From assembly GCA_036971475.1 (NCBI GenBank), contig JBAIZL010000003.1, positions 112,231,570 through 112,295,569 on the forward strand: a stretch of 64,000 nucleotides of DNA. Reading direction: 5' to 3'. The translations under genes and the position numbers were made by a program. Shown in pieces: positions 21,640 through 34,109 of the stretch; position 1 is the stretch's first letter; every line of letters starts with the position of its first letter. The notes under the pieces are model-generated. The model was not told the DNA's origin. It made no database searches and saw nothing but the letters and a program-made list of their open reading frames with translations. The DNA is from Prosapia bicincta. Lineage: Eukaryota > Arthropoda > Insecta > Hemiptera > Cercopidae.

Positions 21640-24600
21640 TTGACCTTATTCCCACCTTATTCTTACCCTTTCTAATCCACTCTCAACAGTTTGTTTCTTA
21701 TTCAGTTCCAACTTTGCTCTTCCTCTATCCTACTTTAGATCTCAGTTACGTTTTACTCCATTCTTATATTGATGTAACATTGACCTTACTCCTACATTAT
21801 TCTTACCCCTTTCTAATCCACTTTCAACACTTTGTTTCTTATTCAGTTCCAACTTTGCTCTTCCTCTATCCTACTTTTGATCTCAGTTACGTTTTACTCC
21901 ATTCTTATATTGATGTAACATTGACCTTACTCCTACATTATTCTTACCCCTTTCTAATCCACTTTCAACACTTTGTTTCTTATTCAGTTCCAACTTTGCT
22001 CTTCCTCTATCCTACTTTTGATCTCAGTTACGTTTTACTCCATTCTTATATTGATGTAACATTGACCTTACTCCTACATTATTCTTACCCCTTTCTAATC
22101 CACTTTCAACACTTTGTTTCTTATTCAGTTCCAACTTTGCTCTTCCTCTATCCTACTTTTGATCTCAGTTACGTTTTACTCCATTCTTATATTGATGTAA
22201 CATTGACCTTACTCCTACATTATTCTTACCCCTTTCTAATCCACTTTCAACACTTTGTTTCTTATTCAGTTCCAACTTTGCTCTTCCTCTATCCTACTTT
22301 TGATCTCAGTTACGTTTTACTCCATTCTTATATTGATGTAACATTGACCTTACTCCTACATTATTCTTACCCCTTTCTAATCCACTTTCAACACTTTGTT
22401 TCTTATTCAGTTCCAACTTTGCTCTTCCTCTATCCTACTTTTGATCTCAGTTACGTTTTACTCCATTCTTATATTGATGTAACATTGACCTTACTCCTAC
22501 ATTATTCTTACCCCTTTCTAATCCACTTTCAACAGTTTGTTTCTTATTCAGTTCCAACTTTGCTCTTCCTCTATCCTACTTTTGATCTCAGTTACGTTTT
22601 ACTCCATTCTTATATTGATGTAACATTGACCTTACTCCTACATTATTCTTACCCCTTTCTAATCCACTTTCAACACTTTGTTTCTTATTCAGTTCCAACT
22701 TTGCTCTTCCTCTATCCTACTTTTGATCTCAGTTACGTTTTACTCCATTCTTATATTGATGTAACATTGACCTTACTCCTACATTATTCTTACCCCTTTC
22801 TAATCCACTTTCAACACTTTGTTTCTTATTCAGTTCCAACTTTGCTCTTCCTCTATCCTACTTTTGATCTCAGTTACGTTTTACTCCATTCTTATATTGA
22901 TGTAACATTGACCTTACTCCTACATTATTCTTACCCCTTTCTAATCCACTTTCAACACTTTGTTTCTTATTCAGTTCCAACTTTGCTCTTCCTCTATCCT
23001 ACTTTTGATCTCAGTTACGTTTTACTCCATTCTTATATTGATGTAACATTGACCTTACTCCTACATTATTCTTACCCCTTTCTAATCCACTTTCAACACT
23101 TTGTTTCTTATTCAGTTCCAACTTTGCTCTTCCTCTATCCTACTTTTGATCTCAGTTACGTTTTACTCCATTCTTATATTGATGTAACATTGACCTTACT
23201 CCTACATTATTCTTACCCCTTTCTAATCCACTTTCAACACTTTGTTTCTTATTCAGTTCCAACTTTGCTCTTCCTCTATCCTACTTTTGATCTCAGTTAC
23301 GTTTTACTCCATTCTTATATTGATGTAACATTGACCTTACTCCTACATTATTCTTACCCCTTTCTAATCCACTTTCAACACTTTGTTTCTTATTCAGTTC
23401 CAACTTTGCTCTTCCTCTATCCTACTTTTGATCTCAGTTACGTTTTACTCCATTCTTATATTGATGTAACATTGACCTTACTCCTACATTATTCTTACCC
23501 CTTTCTAATCCACTTTCAACACTTTGTTTCTTATTCAGTTCCAACTTTGCTCTTCCTCTATCCTACTTTTGATCTCAGTTACGTTTTACTCCATTCTTAT
23601 ATTGATGTAACATTGACCTTACTCCCACCTTATTCTTACCCCTTTCTAATCCACTTTCAACACTTTGTTTCTTATTCAGTTCCAACTTTGCTCTTCCTCT
23701 ATCCTACTTTTGATCTCAGTTACGTTTTACTCCATTCTTATATTGATGTAACATTGACCTTACTCCTACATTATTCTTACCCCTTTCTAATCCACTTTCA
23801 ACACTTTGTTTCTTATTCAGTTCCAACTTTGCTCTTCCTCTATCCTACTTTTGATCTCAGTTACGTTTTACTCCATTCTTATATTGATGTAACATTGACC
23901 TTACTCCCACCTTATTCTTACCCCTTTCTAATCCACTTTCAACACTTTGTTTCTTATTCAGTTCCAACTTTGCTCTTCCTCTATCCTACTTTTGATCTCA
24001 GTTACGTTTTACTCCATTCTTATATTGATGTAACATTGACCTTACTCCTACATTATTCTTACCCCTTTCTAATCCACTTTCAACACTTTGTTTCTTATTC
24101 AGTTCCAACTTTGCTCTTCCTCTATCCTACTTTTGATCTCAGTTACGTTTTACTCCATTCTTATATTGATGTAACATTGACCTTACTCCTACATTATTCT
24201 TACCCCTTTCTAATCCACTTTCAACACTTTGTTTCTTATTCAGTTCCAACTTTGCTCTTCCTCTATCCTACTTTTGATCTCAGTTACGTTTTACTCCATT
24301 CTTATATTGATGTAACATTGACCTTACTCCTACATTATTCTTACCCCTTTCTAATCCACTTTCAACACTTTGTTTCTTATTCAGTTCCAACTTTGCTCTT
24401 CCTCTATCCTACTTTTGATCTCAGTTACGTTTTACTCCATTCTTATATTGATGTAACATTGACCTTACTCCTACATTATTCTTACCCCTTTCTAATCCAC
24501 TTTCAACACTTTGTTTCTTATTCAGTTCCAACTTTGCTCTTCCTCTATCCTACTTTTGATCTCAGTTACGTTTTACTCCATTCTTATATTGATGTAACAT

Positions 24601-25790
24601 TGACCTTACTCCTACATTATTCTTACCCCTTTCTAATCCACTTTCAACACTTTGTTTCTTATTCAGTTCCAACTTTGCTCTTCCTCTATCCTACTTTTGA
24701 TCTCAGTTACGTTTTACTCCATTCTTATATTGATGTAACATTGACCTTACTCCTACATTATTCTTACCCCTTTCTAATCCACTTTCAACAGTTTGTTTCG
24801 TATTCAGTTCCAACTTTGCTCTTCCTCTATCCTAATTTTGATCTCAGTTACGTTTTACTCCATTCTTATATTGATGTAACATTGACCTTACTCCCACCTT
24901 ATTGTTACCCCTTTCTTATCCACTTTCAAAAGTTTCTTTCTTATTCAGTTCCAACTTTGCTCTTCCTCTATCCTACTTTTGATCTCAGTTACGTTTTACT
25001 CCATTCTTATATTGATGTAACATTGACCATACTCCCATCTTATTCTTACCCCTTTCTTATCCACTTTTAACGGTTTCTTTCTTATTCATTTCCAACTTTG
25101 CTCTTACTCTATCCTACTTTTGATCTCAGTTACGTTTTACTCCATTCTTATATTGATGTAACATTGACCATACTCCCATCTTATTCTTACCCCTTTCTTA
25201 TCCACTTTTAACGGTTTCTTTCTTATTCATTTCCAACTTTGCTCTTACTCTATCCTACTTTTGGTCTCAGTTACGTTTTACTCCATTCTTATATTGATGT
25301 AACATTGACCATACTCCCATCTTATTCTTACCCCTTTCTTATCCACTTTTAACGGTTTCTTTCTTATTCAGTTCCAACTTTGCTCTTCCTCTATCCTACT
25401 TTTGATCTCAGTTACGTTTTACTCCATTCTTATATTGATGTAACATTGACCATACTCCCATCTTATTCTTACTCCTTTCTTATCCACTTTTAACGGTTTC
25501 TTTCTTATTCATTTCCAACTTTGCTCTTACTCTATTCTAATTTTGTCCTCAGTTACGTTTTACTCCATTCTTATATTGACGTAACGTTGACCTTACTCCC
25601 ACCTTATTCTTACCCCTTTCTTATCCACTTTTAACAGTTTCTTTCTTATTCATTTCTAACTTTGCTCTTACTCTATTCTAATTTTGTCCTCAGTTACGTT
25701 TTACTCCATTCTTATATTGACGTAACGTTGACCTTACTCCCACCTTATTCTTACCCCTTTCTTATCCCTTTCTAATCCACTTTATAGTCT
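21640..25790. repeat. 141-bp tandem array, about 29 copies
   Basis: Head-to-tail units of 141 bp, homogeneous from 21700 to about 24900 and increasingly diverged toward the right end, where late units gain TTTTAACGG stops. The period is a multiple of three and the sequence is pyrimidine-rich, so a 1184-codon open frame (21516-25070, plus) runs through about 25 units of 47 residues. Differences between units are mainly amino-acid-changing (CAC/CAG, CTACAT/CCACCT, ACT/AAT), so there is no sign of protein-level constraint. Classed as non-coding satellite. Confidence 0.93.
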
Positions 25791-26045
25791 ACCTATATGT
25801 ACAATTGTTTCATTACCGTCACTGACGATAACAGTTAATCCGAGGCGAAAAAAATATACCAAACAGAATAAATCTCATCTAATTTAGAAATTATTTATGG
25901 ATCACTTATTTGTCTAAGGTTAGTATTTTTTTTTTTTTTTTGAACAATTGGCGTTGTTTGTGTATTTATTAGTGAAGATAATATTTTAAATTCTATTGCA
26001 TAAGTAGTAACAAAATGTTTTTAAAGGAATTACTACTTTTTTATT
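25791..26045. other. no gene recognised
   Basis: AT-rich spacer with a T20-type run at about 25927-25941. Confidence 0.6.
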
Positions 26046-26412
26046 TACTATAAATTTATATTGTAGTTACTTTTTAATAAATAAATAAAATTAATATAAA
26101 GTAACATAATCTAGTTAAAACAGCTGTTCTACCACATAACCTATAACATAATATTAGCTGTTTTATGAAATCATATGTTATCATTTATTTTAAACCAAAT
26201 GGGACGAATTAAACATATTGCATACTTTACCTCTTTTGTGTAACATTTTTCTCCCATATACAACTAGAATTAATTCAATAATAAGTTAAATTGATAAATT
26301 ATAATTTGAAAAAACCTTTATTAACAATAATTGTCGTACTTTATAGGTAAAAAAAACGGTTTGACCTTGAGTGGATGAATAAATATTATTTGATTGAAGA
26401 TTCAAACACTGA

Positions 26413-26447
<35 letters not shown>

Positions 26448-26454
26448 CACATTT

Positions 26455-27060
26455 GTAATAAATTTAAAATATTTCAAAAACACGAATACTTTTAATACCT
26501 ATATCATTCAAAGCTTTTCACCGATAAAACAGTACCAGCATCTTCAGGAAAAATAATTATGTAACAAAATATTTTTACAAACATTAAATCATATATACTA
26601 TAAACAACCATATGTTTATAAGTATTGCACTTTATGTAAATTTTTCTATAACATCAATGATTTTTTAAATAGTTTGGTGCCTTGATCTCACTGGAATCTG
26701 TACATCAATCAATTTGTCTTTAACTTTATGTTTATAAATTTCTAATGTTCCAGATACATTCATCTTTAACAGTTTGTTTAATTCTTTTATTAATTTCATA
26801 TTTTCTATTCCAGAAACACTTATGTATAAACAATAATAATATGTATAATAATAATAATATAATTATTGTAATTATAATTATAATATTAATGTAACTATAT
26901 TTACAATAATAATATTGTAAATATTAATGTGCAATTATTATAATATCATTGATACATAATTGTTTTCCCTGCTGATCTGGTACTGTTTTATCGGTGAAAA
27001 ACTTTGAATAATATATGTATTAAAACTATTCTTGTTTTTGAAATATTTTTATTTGAATAA
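26455..27060. mobile_element. PLE-tail hairpin with endonuclease remnant
   Basis: The left arm (minus) is a PLE 3' end that includes the end of the endonuclease frame at about 26650-26830 (ENMKLIKELNKLLKMN, LEIYKHKVKDKLID). The right arm (plus, 26960-27055) is only the last ~95 bases. The centre is AATAAT-type low-complexity DNA. Confidence 0.75.
26510..26547 (-). ncRNA. hammerhead-like motif in PLE tail
   Basis: CTGAAGA, extra T, stem GCTGG/TCGGT (G-U closing), GAA, palindrome AAGCTT. Confidence 0.45.
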
Positions 27061-27087
27061 CTATGTTACAAGAAAACATACCACCAT

Positions 27088-27162
<75 letters not shown>

Positions 27163-27189
27163 AGATTAGGAACTAACAGAAGGCATTGA

Positions 27190-28080
27190 ATAATGATTCA
27201 TTACATGTAATGCATTGCGGTGTAAAAAAATCACTGTTTATATTGTAAATTGTAGTTAGTTTAAAAAAAAATTAATGAACTTCAAGGTGCCTTTAAAACT
27301 GTTCAGGCATAGAAGTCTCTCGCGAAGACGCCACGCCCTGCATTAAGTTAAGCCTATGTTTGAAATGAAATTTCCTTCTCTATGGTCTTGTGTGTAACGT
27401 TTCAAGTCGATTCCTCGCAAAATAAAATTTCCCTCGAGCGAATTAGATGTAGTTATTTGCTGTTGCATAACAGCATGATAACGGTAGAATGTGACGCAAC
27501 ATATTTCATATAAAGCGCTTTGCGATACCTATAAACTATCCCGGATATTGATGCGAGCATTTCATGGCACGTGAACACAGACGCTGGAACGGCTGCAACC
27601 TGGGATTAATATTTTATAGAAGTCACAGAAGCAAAGTCAGGTAATATTAAATTTATTTATACCACGGCGCCGGCGGGGGAGAGGGAAGAACAAGAAGCTT
27701 ACTGTATGAGAGGGAGATGTACTGAAGGAAAGACGACGATATTGTTTCTAGTTTTGATATTTTCCGCTAGAGAGCCTCTTTGTTCCTCTCGACAGAAACA
27801 ATGGGTTATGTTAATATAAAACAGTTATTTATCGTCACTGATATTACAGTTGCAGATTCGTTGTTCAGTTACTTTATTTTATTAACTTGAATTATAAAAA
27901 GTGTAATAATTTTGTATTCGATCGATTTCTGTCGACCCTGATGATACACAACAGTGTTGTAATAGTTGTAACACAACTTTTTCAATATAACTTATTTTTT
28001 TTCTAGGTGAAAAACCTATATAGGTTATCATGTATGTACTGGATACGGCATATATATATATTAAATATGGTGATATGTTT
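27190..28080. other. no gene recognised; GC-richer centre
   Basis: 27300-27780 is richer in CpG and less repetitive (TCTCTCGCGAAGACGCC, GGCGCCGGCGGGGGAG). It could be a promoter or exon region, but no ORF or motif supports this. Confidence 0.4.
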
Positions 28081-28081
28081 T

Positions 28082-28289
28082 CTTGTAATATAATTAATAA
28101 ACTAAAAATATTTCAACAACTTTTAATGCATATATTATTGAAAGCTTTTCGCCGATAAAACAGTACCAGCATCTTCAGGAAAAAAATTATCTAACAAAAT
28201 ATTTTTACAAAAATTAAATCATATGTACTACAAACAACCATATGTTTATAAGTATTGCACTTTATATAATTTTTTCTATAACTTCAATG

Positions 28290-28292
<3 letters not shown>
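28082..28292 (-). mobile_element. single PLE 3' end, truncated by TA tract
   Basis: Starts with AATATGGTGATATGTTTTCTTG and runs through the tail into the end of the endonuclease region, then stops at a TA tract (28297-28354). No inverted partner is present. Confidence 0.75.
28141..28178 (-). ncRNA. hammerhead-like motif in PLE tail
   Basis: Intact family A motif: CTGAAGA, extra T, GCTGG/TCGGC, GAA, AAGCTT. Confidence 0.5.

Positions 28293-28296
<4 letters not shown>

Positions 28297-28354
<58 letters not shown>
28297..28354. repeat. (TA)n microsatellite
   Basis: Pure TA run of about 58 bases that truncates the PLE 3' end. Confidence 0.98.
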
Positions 28355-28357
<3 letters not shown>

Positions 28358-28621
28358 AACGTAACTGCCATAGGAGGATTGAATACAATGGGAAATTATC
28401 GATATTAATTTTAATTAGCACAATTAAATGACATAAAATCTTCTACGGGTCGTGGAAAGTGCGTTCGAATGAATATATAAATTAATAACAAATATAAAAA
28501 TGAACATGAAATAAATTTTTTACCTGTAATGAGTTACAATTTACTTAGTGTTATCTCTCACTGGTTCCCTCGGGAAGCTAGCATTCGGCCGTATCTAAAA
28601 TAGATATGAAATATCCAGAGA

Positions 28622-28935
28622 AAATACAATGAATAATTTATTGTATTATACAAATTATAGCTTTTCATTAGCAAACAGTACCAACATCATCAGGAATAAT
28701 AATAAATATCATACTTACATGTTCTAGATAGATTTATCAACAGTGTTATTAAATCTATTACAATTTGCTACCTTAACATTATGTACATTGAATACAGTAT
28801 CAAATTGTGTATCTGTTCATTTATTATCTAGTTATTTTTAATGTATTTATATATTTCTAAAGCTTCATAAATATACTGTTTTTTGCTAACAAAAAGCTTT
28901 AAATTGTATAATACAATAAATTATTCTTGTGTTTG
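28622..28935. mobile_element. PLE-tail hairpin with endonuclease remnant
   Basis: Arms at about 28630-28680 and 28865-28925 (ATTTATTGTATTATACAA and its complement). The minus strand between them keeps decayed endonuclease codons (YEALEIYKYIKNN, INEQIHNLILYSM). Confidence 0.7.
28658..28692 (-). ncRNA. hammerhead-like motif in PLE tail
   Basis: CTGATGA, extra T, stem GTTGG/CTAAT (two G-U pairs), GAA, AAGCTA. The stem differs on both strands from other copies yet still pairs. Confidence 0.45.
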
Positions 28936-28972
28936 TAATTTTTCGTATATTCTTTATTACACAAAAAAAACA

Positions 28973-28980
<8 letters not shown>

Positions 28981-29023
<43 letters not shown>
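28981..29023. repeat. (TA)n microsatellite
   Basis: Pure TA run of about 43 bases just after the PLE hairpin. Confidence 0.98.
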
Positions 29024-29025
<2 letters not shown>

Positions 29026-29029
29026 TGTA

Positions 29030-29680
29030 TACAGCTACAAAGTATTCCATTCAGCTTTAAGAGTTTCATCAATAAGGTTATAAAAATGGAATGCATAGTC
29101 CAGTAACCAAGGGAGTTATTTCGACAAAAATTTAAAAATACTTAAAATTAAGGTATTTTGAGATATTAGGAATCAGAAAAAAAACATTTAATATCTATGG
29201 GCAAGACCAATCGAGAGCGGATAAAGGTCCGATTGCACTACCTGGACCGAACTAAGCAAACAGGTTATCAAGCGATGGAATCGGAAGGTCGAACCGCAGA
29301 GTGTAATTGGAGTTTGTTTCGTGGCACGAGCGGGCCGGTCAACTGTCTAGGGCTTTCAGTGAGGCCGTAAGTCTCTTGGCACGGCTCGTGGCACCAAGCC
29401 TCTTGTGTCCGGCCTGACACTAGTCACTCGGACGAGAGTTACGAGTTTGAGGTTGGATTAGTGGGAACATGGTTTCAATACGTTCCACCGGACATCCTTC
29501 TAACTCGTGAGAAATATTCTCCTTATCGCATTCTTTTTTCACGCCTTTTTGTCTTCTTTACTCTTCTGCAAAACACACTGCCGACTGTTCACCTCAAAAT
29601 AAACTCCTGTTAATAGATTAGGGGCCTATAATTCAACTCATATTATTGCTTACAAACTAAATATTCCTAACACACTCATA
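29030..29680. other. no gene recognised
   Basis: 29200-29480 is GC-richer than its surroundings (GGCACGAGCGGGCCGGTC) but shows no ORF or motif. Confidence 0.45.
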
Positions 29681-29689
29681 TTCACTTTC

Positions 29690-29900
29690 ACAATATTTGT
29701 GTACATTTTTCTGCCTTTCTTAGCATTACAATTTTTTCCTTAGTTGACGCGTTTCGGAATGACTCCATTTTCAAAAGTTGCTTTTAAGAGAGTACGACTT
29801 AAGTTTGTAAATGAAGTCATTCCTAAACGCGTTGACAGAGGAAAAAGTTGTAATGTTAGGAAAGGCAGAAAAATGTATTAAATATATAACTAATACTGAT
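29690..29900. mobile_element. PLE-tail-like hairpin (family E)
   Basis: Arms 29690-29770 and 29815-29895 are reverse complements (CATTTTTCTGCCTTTC with GAAAGGCAGAAAAATG). The signature CGAAACGCGTC lies on the minus strand. A 68-codon plus-strand frame at 29811-30017 starts in the right arm and is not thought to be a gene. Confidence 0.65.
29743..29775 (-). ncRNA. weak hammerhead-like motif, family E
   Basis: TTTGAAAAT, short stem GGA/TCC, GAA, palindrome ACGCGT, C. The 5' core is poor. Confidence 0.25.
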
Positions 29901-29904
29901 ATTT

Positions 29905-30805
29905 TTGAATTAAAAATATATAACCTGAACCAATGGTTTGTGAGTCCCAAGTGTTTAGCTCATTACGTACAGTGTAAACGGGCGACGTGCAAATTTATTA
30001 AAGAAAACTGTCACTAATGCCGACGCAACCCTCTTTGGACTCGTGCGCAAATGTAATAACCTGTACGTATTTATTTCAATGTATTTGTCCCCAATACAGG
30101 CTCCTACACACACACACACCCTTATCTTATGGCATTCTCTCAGTATATCTGGTATACTTCAGGCGTTTCCAAGGTATCATTAAATCAGATGGAAATGCTC
30201 AAATTATGGACAAGTCTTAAAGCTTCCGGGGGGAACTTATTTCCAGTCTGTGCGCTTTTTGGACTGACCCTATCTGTGACGTAAACATTTGCAAACGTTT
30301 GTCACGTGTTTTCATGGAAAGAAATATACTTTGAAATATCTCTGAATTTTTTAATAAATTTGGGTAATAAATTCCAGCCAATTGTCCCACAACCTACGCC
30401 AATATTTAGATGATGTTGTTATAGTATTGAAAATAATATATAATACTGAATATATTCATAATGAACTTAGTAACAATATAAGATAATATAATAAAGGAAA
30501 ATATACGATTTCCACCTGGTGAACACAATTGTATACACTTGGAAAAGCTTTCAGTTTATTTTCTCTATGGGTTTGGTTCTAAATGTGTTGGACAGATTGT
30601 AAGTAGGGGAAAGCCAAATAGTTTTTATTCTTAAATTCCCCTATGTTACTGAAAGGGGCGTACAGATAAAAATCCGTCGCTTAGTTGAAATGGGCTACTT
30701 TAATATGATTACGTACCCGCTACACCATCTGGGCGGTTTTAATAGAAAGGGTAAGGAGAAACCAAAATCCTGCCACCTCCAGACTAGGAGTTTGTTATAG
30801 TAGAA
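29905..30805. other. no gene recognised
   Basis: A 67-codon frame at 30017-30220 has no recognised motif. Nothing else seen. Confidence 0.5.
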
Positions 30806-30807
30806 GT

Positions 30808-30950
30808 TATAATAGTTTACGTAAGAACAGCTGTTTTAACGCAAAGGCCTTGCTACTTTATTTATATTTTTGTATAAAAAATATCTAAATTATATTTTCT
30901 TTGTGAATCCTAATAATAATTGCCTTTGTTTATACCATTCCTAGAATAGA
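30808..30950 (-). mobile_element. dispersed element fragment (family D)
   Basis: Short relic with GAACAGCTGTTTTAACGC and CTACTTTATTTATATT, corresponding to the 5' third of the element. Confidence 0.6.
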
Positions 30951-31021
30951 ACTACTTGCCTGAGTCATAGGGTATTCCAAACCCCATCGACCAATCCCCA
31001 TTGTTTGGCATTAAATAAATA

Positions 31022-31505
31022 TTTCCACAGGATAAACCTGCATAAGCACTTTCTTTCAAACAGATCTTTCCGCGTTCGTCTTGGAGGCACATATTCAAAC
31101 AGTTATTAACAGGTGAATGGTGTACCGCAGGGCAGCGTGCTGAGCGTCACGCTCTTTGCCGTTGCAATAAATAGTATCACCAGTAATATACGATCTCCGG
31201 AACTCTGTTACCTTTTTGTGGATGACTTTTGTATATATGTGCCTGCTCGTAGTATGGCAACTGCGAAAAGATCTTTGCAGTTAGCAATGTACAGATTAGA
31301 GGAATGGTCAAAAACTGCAGGTTTCAAATTCTCTGCTTCGAAGACCCAATGCGTATCATTTAGTCGTCATAGGCAACACCAGGATCCAATCGTTTATCTT
31401 GATGAGATTCAGCTTCAAACCACGGATAGTGTTAGATTTTTGGAAAAAAAACACCTAGAAATTCTTTGGCACTACAAGGAATCTAAATCGGGACCTTTAG
31501 GTTAG
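31022..31505 (+). pseudogene. Jockey-type non-LTR retrotransposon reverse transcriptase fragment
   Basis: Partial reverse transcriptase (RT), which in the intact element copies its RNA into DNA at a nicked target. Reading starts near 31040 with FLSNRSFRVRLGGTYS, then an in-frame stop (TAA at about 31107), then NGVPQGSVLSVTLFAVAIN (RT motif B region), LCYLFVDDFCIY (the catalytic FVDD box), LEEWSKTAGFKFSASKT (motif D/E region) and DSVRFL. After VRFL the frame drifts into unrelated residues at an A8 run near 31443, suggesting a frameshift or rearrangement. The longest open part is 31113-31505. The element lacks its 5' half (ORF1, endonuclease) and its 3' end, so it is a dead fragment. The wording of the motifs fits Jockey-clade elements of arthropods, from memory. 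Confidence 0.85.
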
Positions 31506-32180
31506 CAGGGAAGACCTGGACCCACTAGACGCCTAGTTTCAAAAAGGACAACCTTGAGAATATTTTAAAACTGTGCAGGGGGACTGAAAGGGGGAATTAT
31601 TTACGTAAGTAAAGGATCGACTATTAAATTTGTGTAGTTTGGGTTAAGTTTGATAGGATTTTATAAAATCTTTAGTGATCGAACGGGTGACTCAGCGCAT
31701 TACAATTAGCTCTAAACTGCCAAGGAGGAGCGTATTTAATAAGTATTGCCAAAGTGTACCTACTTATTTCTATTTAGTAATATTAAACATAAAATAAAAC
31801 ACCAATGTCTGCATAAACACTGCAATATGTTTACTTTGCGGGGTTCCCGTGTTCGGTTGCATCCAGGATAAGGCGTACCGACGCGCACCCCCACGCACCC
31901 CCGCGCACCCTGGGCACATTAACCTTCCCGTCACGTAGCCCCATAACTCGACTGTTGTGTCAAGGGAACTTCGCAGACGTATTGACTTTTATATGGCTTA
32001 CGTCACAAGGCAAACTCGGCATCCGTGAGGTGGTTTTATGTCTTATGTTGTTTGCCGCATCCCGTTTTATGTTACCTGCTTTTGTGAAACTTACACAGCT
32101 TCACTGTAAACATACCTTTTCATTTCTTGTGTTGTTTTGAATATAAATATATATAACAAGAAACAACAACAATTGTTCAG
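31506..32180. other. no gene recognised
   Basis: 31540-31560 (KRTTLRIF if translated) might be a rearranged scrap of the retrotransposon. 31850-31910 is C-rich (ACCCCCACGCACCCCCGCGC). A 61-codon frame at 31955-32140 is not recognised. Confidence 0.4.
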
Positions 32181-32181
32181 T

Positions 32182-32606
32182 TCTTTCTATTAGCTCACAC
32201 TGTATATATATCTTGTTCAAATTTGCAGCCGATAATAAAATACGTTTTATTCATAACAAGTTCAAATACCTGTTTTTCAACTTGTAGTGGATGACACTTG
32301 ATGTTAATACAGTTTTTTCAATATTAGCTCATTAAATAAACTTATTAATAAATTAATTTTAGTTTTATATGGGAGAAAAACGTTCCACAAACGGGGCAAG
32401 TTATGCAATATAGTTATTTCGTCCCATTTGGCTTAAAATAAGTGACATCATAATTTCATAAAACAGCTGATTTTATGTTATAGGTTATGTGGTTGAAAAG
32501 CTGTTTTAACGCATAGGTTATGTTACTTTATTTATATTAATTGTAATTATTTAATAAAAAGAAAAAAAGAAAGTTTTTTTGTTGAAATAAGTACGAATTG
32601 GCTTTA
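32182..32606 (-). mobile_element. dispersed element copy 7 (family D)
   Basis: Complete-looking copy from TTAGCTCACACTGTATATATA to GTACGAATTGGCTTT with a short intact TA tract. Confidence 0.8.
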
Positions 32607-32609
32607 AAT

Positions 32610-33520
32610 TTTTTTTATATTACTTGTTTACTATCCTGCTTACATGCATACACAAATAGGTAACGATTTTTATTATAATGTATATAGCTAAACAACTTAT
32701 TTGAAATACAACAATTCGGTTATTGTTCATCATTCGAAATTAAGTATTAGGTTTGATAAAGAATCATACTAATTCAATTACATCTATTATTTTCCAATCA
32801 TTTTTAGGAATAGCTATATTTTCTGTATTTTTTACAAAGTCTTGTTTGAAAGACGACATGAAACTGTTATGTTTGGAACATTATGTTTGTCGCCCTTATA
32901 ATTACTTCTAACATGTTAAAACACAATTTAGAGCAGTCAATATGTGTTTAATATTCATCGCGGCTTAGTTCTTGTTTACCCAGCGCCCGTCGCCCGTATC
33001 TCTTGCAGGCAGCAAGATGCCTGTCCGTGCATCTAAATGCGAGACTTAGTGGAGGGCTGTAGCTGAGCATGACGTCATAATGTTTGGTATAAAATGGAGG
33101 CCAGACAGATCGATTCGTTAGAGAGCGAGTAGCCATTAGCAATGTAAAGCAAAAGTATTATGCACAGTGATTCTGAATAGATGTTGCATTCTCGTCCCTC
33201 CGTCTGCCGTGTTATCAAAGAGGTCATTAGGTTGACAAATATTTTGCTTCCTCGAACAGCTCCCATTGATATAACAGGTACATATTACAACCGTAGTAAT
33301 ACTATAGCCTCTATCATGGTTATAATTCACGACATGTAGAATCATTTCCAGAAAATATATCGCACTTTTCATCAGCACCTTTTACATGCCTTGATGCTCA
33401 GCTTAGTGTGGCAGGAATGTAGGAGCTACTCAGAATATAACGCCTTGGTTAGGGGAAGACATACATTATATGTATTAGACTACTTGGATTACCATACGAT
33501 AATTTATAATATTATATAAA
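32610..33520. other. no gene recognised
   Basis: Three overlapping minus-strand frames of 63-80 codons at 32948-33378 have no recognised motif. Confidence 0.5.
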
Positions 33521-33534
33521 AGTCTAATGGTGCG

Positions 33535-33651
33535 TACGTGCGTGCGCGCGCTTGTGTGTGTGCGCGCGTGTGCGTGTGTGTGCGTGTGTGTGTGTGCGTG
33601 TGTGTGTGCGTGTGTGTATGTGTGTGTGCGTGTGTGTGTGTTTGTGTATGT

Positions 33652-33744
<93 letters not shown>

Positions 33745-33775
33745 TGTGTGTGTGTGCGCGTGCACGCGCGTAAAA
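33535..33775. repeat. (GT)n microsatellite with GC variants
   Basis: About 240 bases of GT repeat with GCGC and GTGTTTGT interruptions. Cys/Val and His/Thr open frames are artefacts. Confidence 0.98.
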
Positions 33776-33869
33776 ACTACTGGAACCATTGAGCTGAAAT
33801 TTTACATGGACATTCTTATGGTCCCTGGTTAACATATAGACCTATTTATAAATTCCTTTTATTAAAATC

Positions 33870-34106
33870 CTGATTTATGTCGTGTACAAGTTTTTAATCG
33901 TTAAAGTAAAATAAGTTTTTACTCATCTAATCAAGTTCAAATACATTTTTTCAACCTTTAGTGGATGACAATTGATCCCAATGAAGTTTTTTCAAATATC
34001 ATTCAATTATTAAATTATAAAATTGTGGAGAGCTATCCGAATTCGAACTGAGAATCTTCGTTATCGCAGTCTAGCACGCTTTGGCACTGCGCCAACTTTC
34101 CAATAA
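33870..34106 (-). mobile_element. tRNA-headed SINE-like element
   Basis: Minus-strand element with a tRNA-like head at 34022-34106 (A-box-like TTGGCGCAGTGCC, B-box-like CAGTTCGAATTC) followed by the family D tail down to about 33880. Same plan as 6165-6575 but a single head, with better preserved boxes. No complete cloverleaf or CCA-ready acceptor stem was evident. Confidence 0.65.
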
Positions 34107-34109
34107 CGG

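Larger units (their letters stand above)
26046..27188 (+). mobile_element. dispersed element copy 5 (family D), split by PLE hairpin
   Basis: Body 26046-26415, then (CA)n(TA)n at 26416-26452, a PLE hairpin, a TA tract at 27090-27160, and the terminus AAGGAGATTAGGAACTAACAG at 27157-27188. Same arrangement as copies at 16458, 34636 and 46462. Confidence 0.75.

Noticed and set aside
27580..27645. Possible first exon with 5' splice site (AAAGTCAG/GTAATA)
   Set aside because: A single splice-like word with no supporting ORF or promoter elements.
29811..30017. 68-codon frame MKSFLNALTEEKVVM as a small gene
   Set aside because: It begins inside the arm of a hairpin and shows no domain or conserved context.
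34022..34106. tRNA gene
   Set aside because: A and B boxes are present, but no complete cloverleaf; the sequence continues into a repeat tail seen elsewhere, so it is a SINE head. The same applies at 6167-6235.
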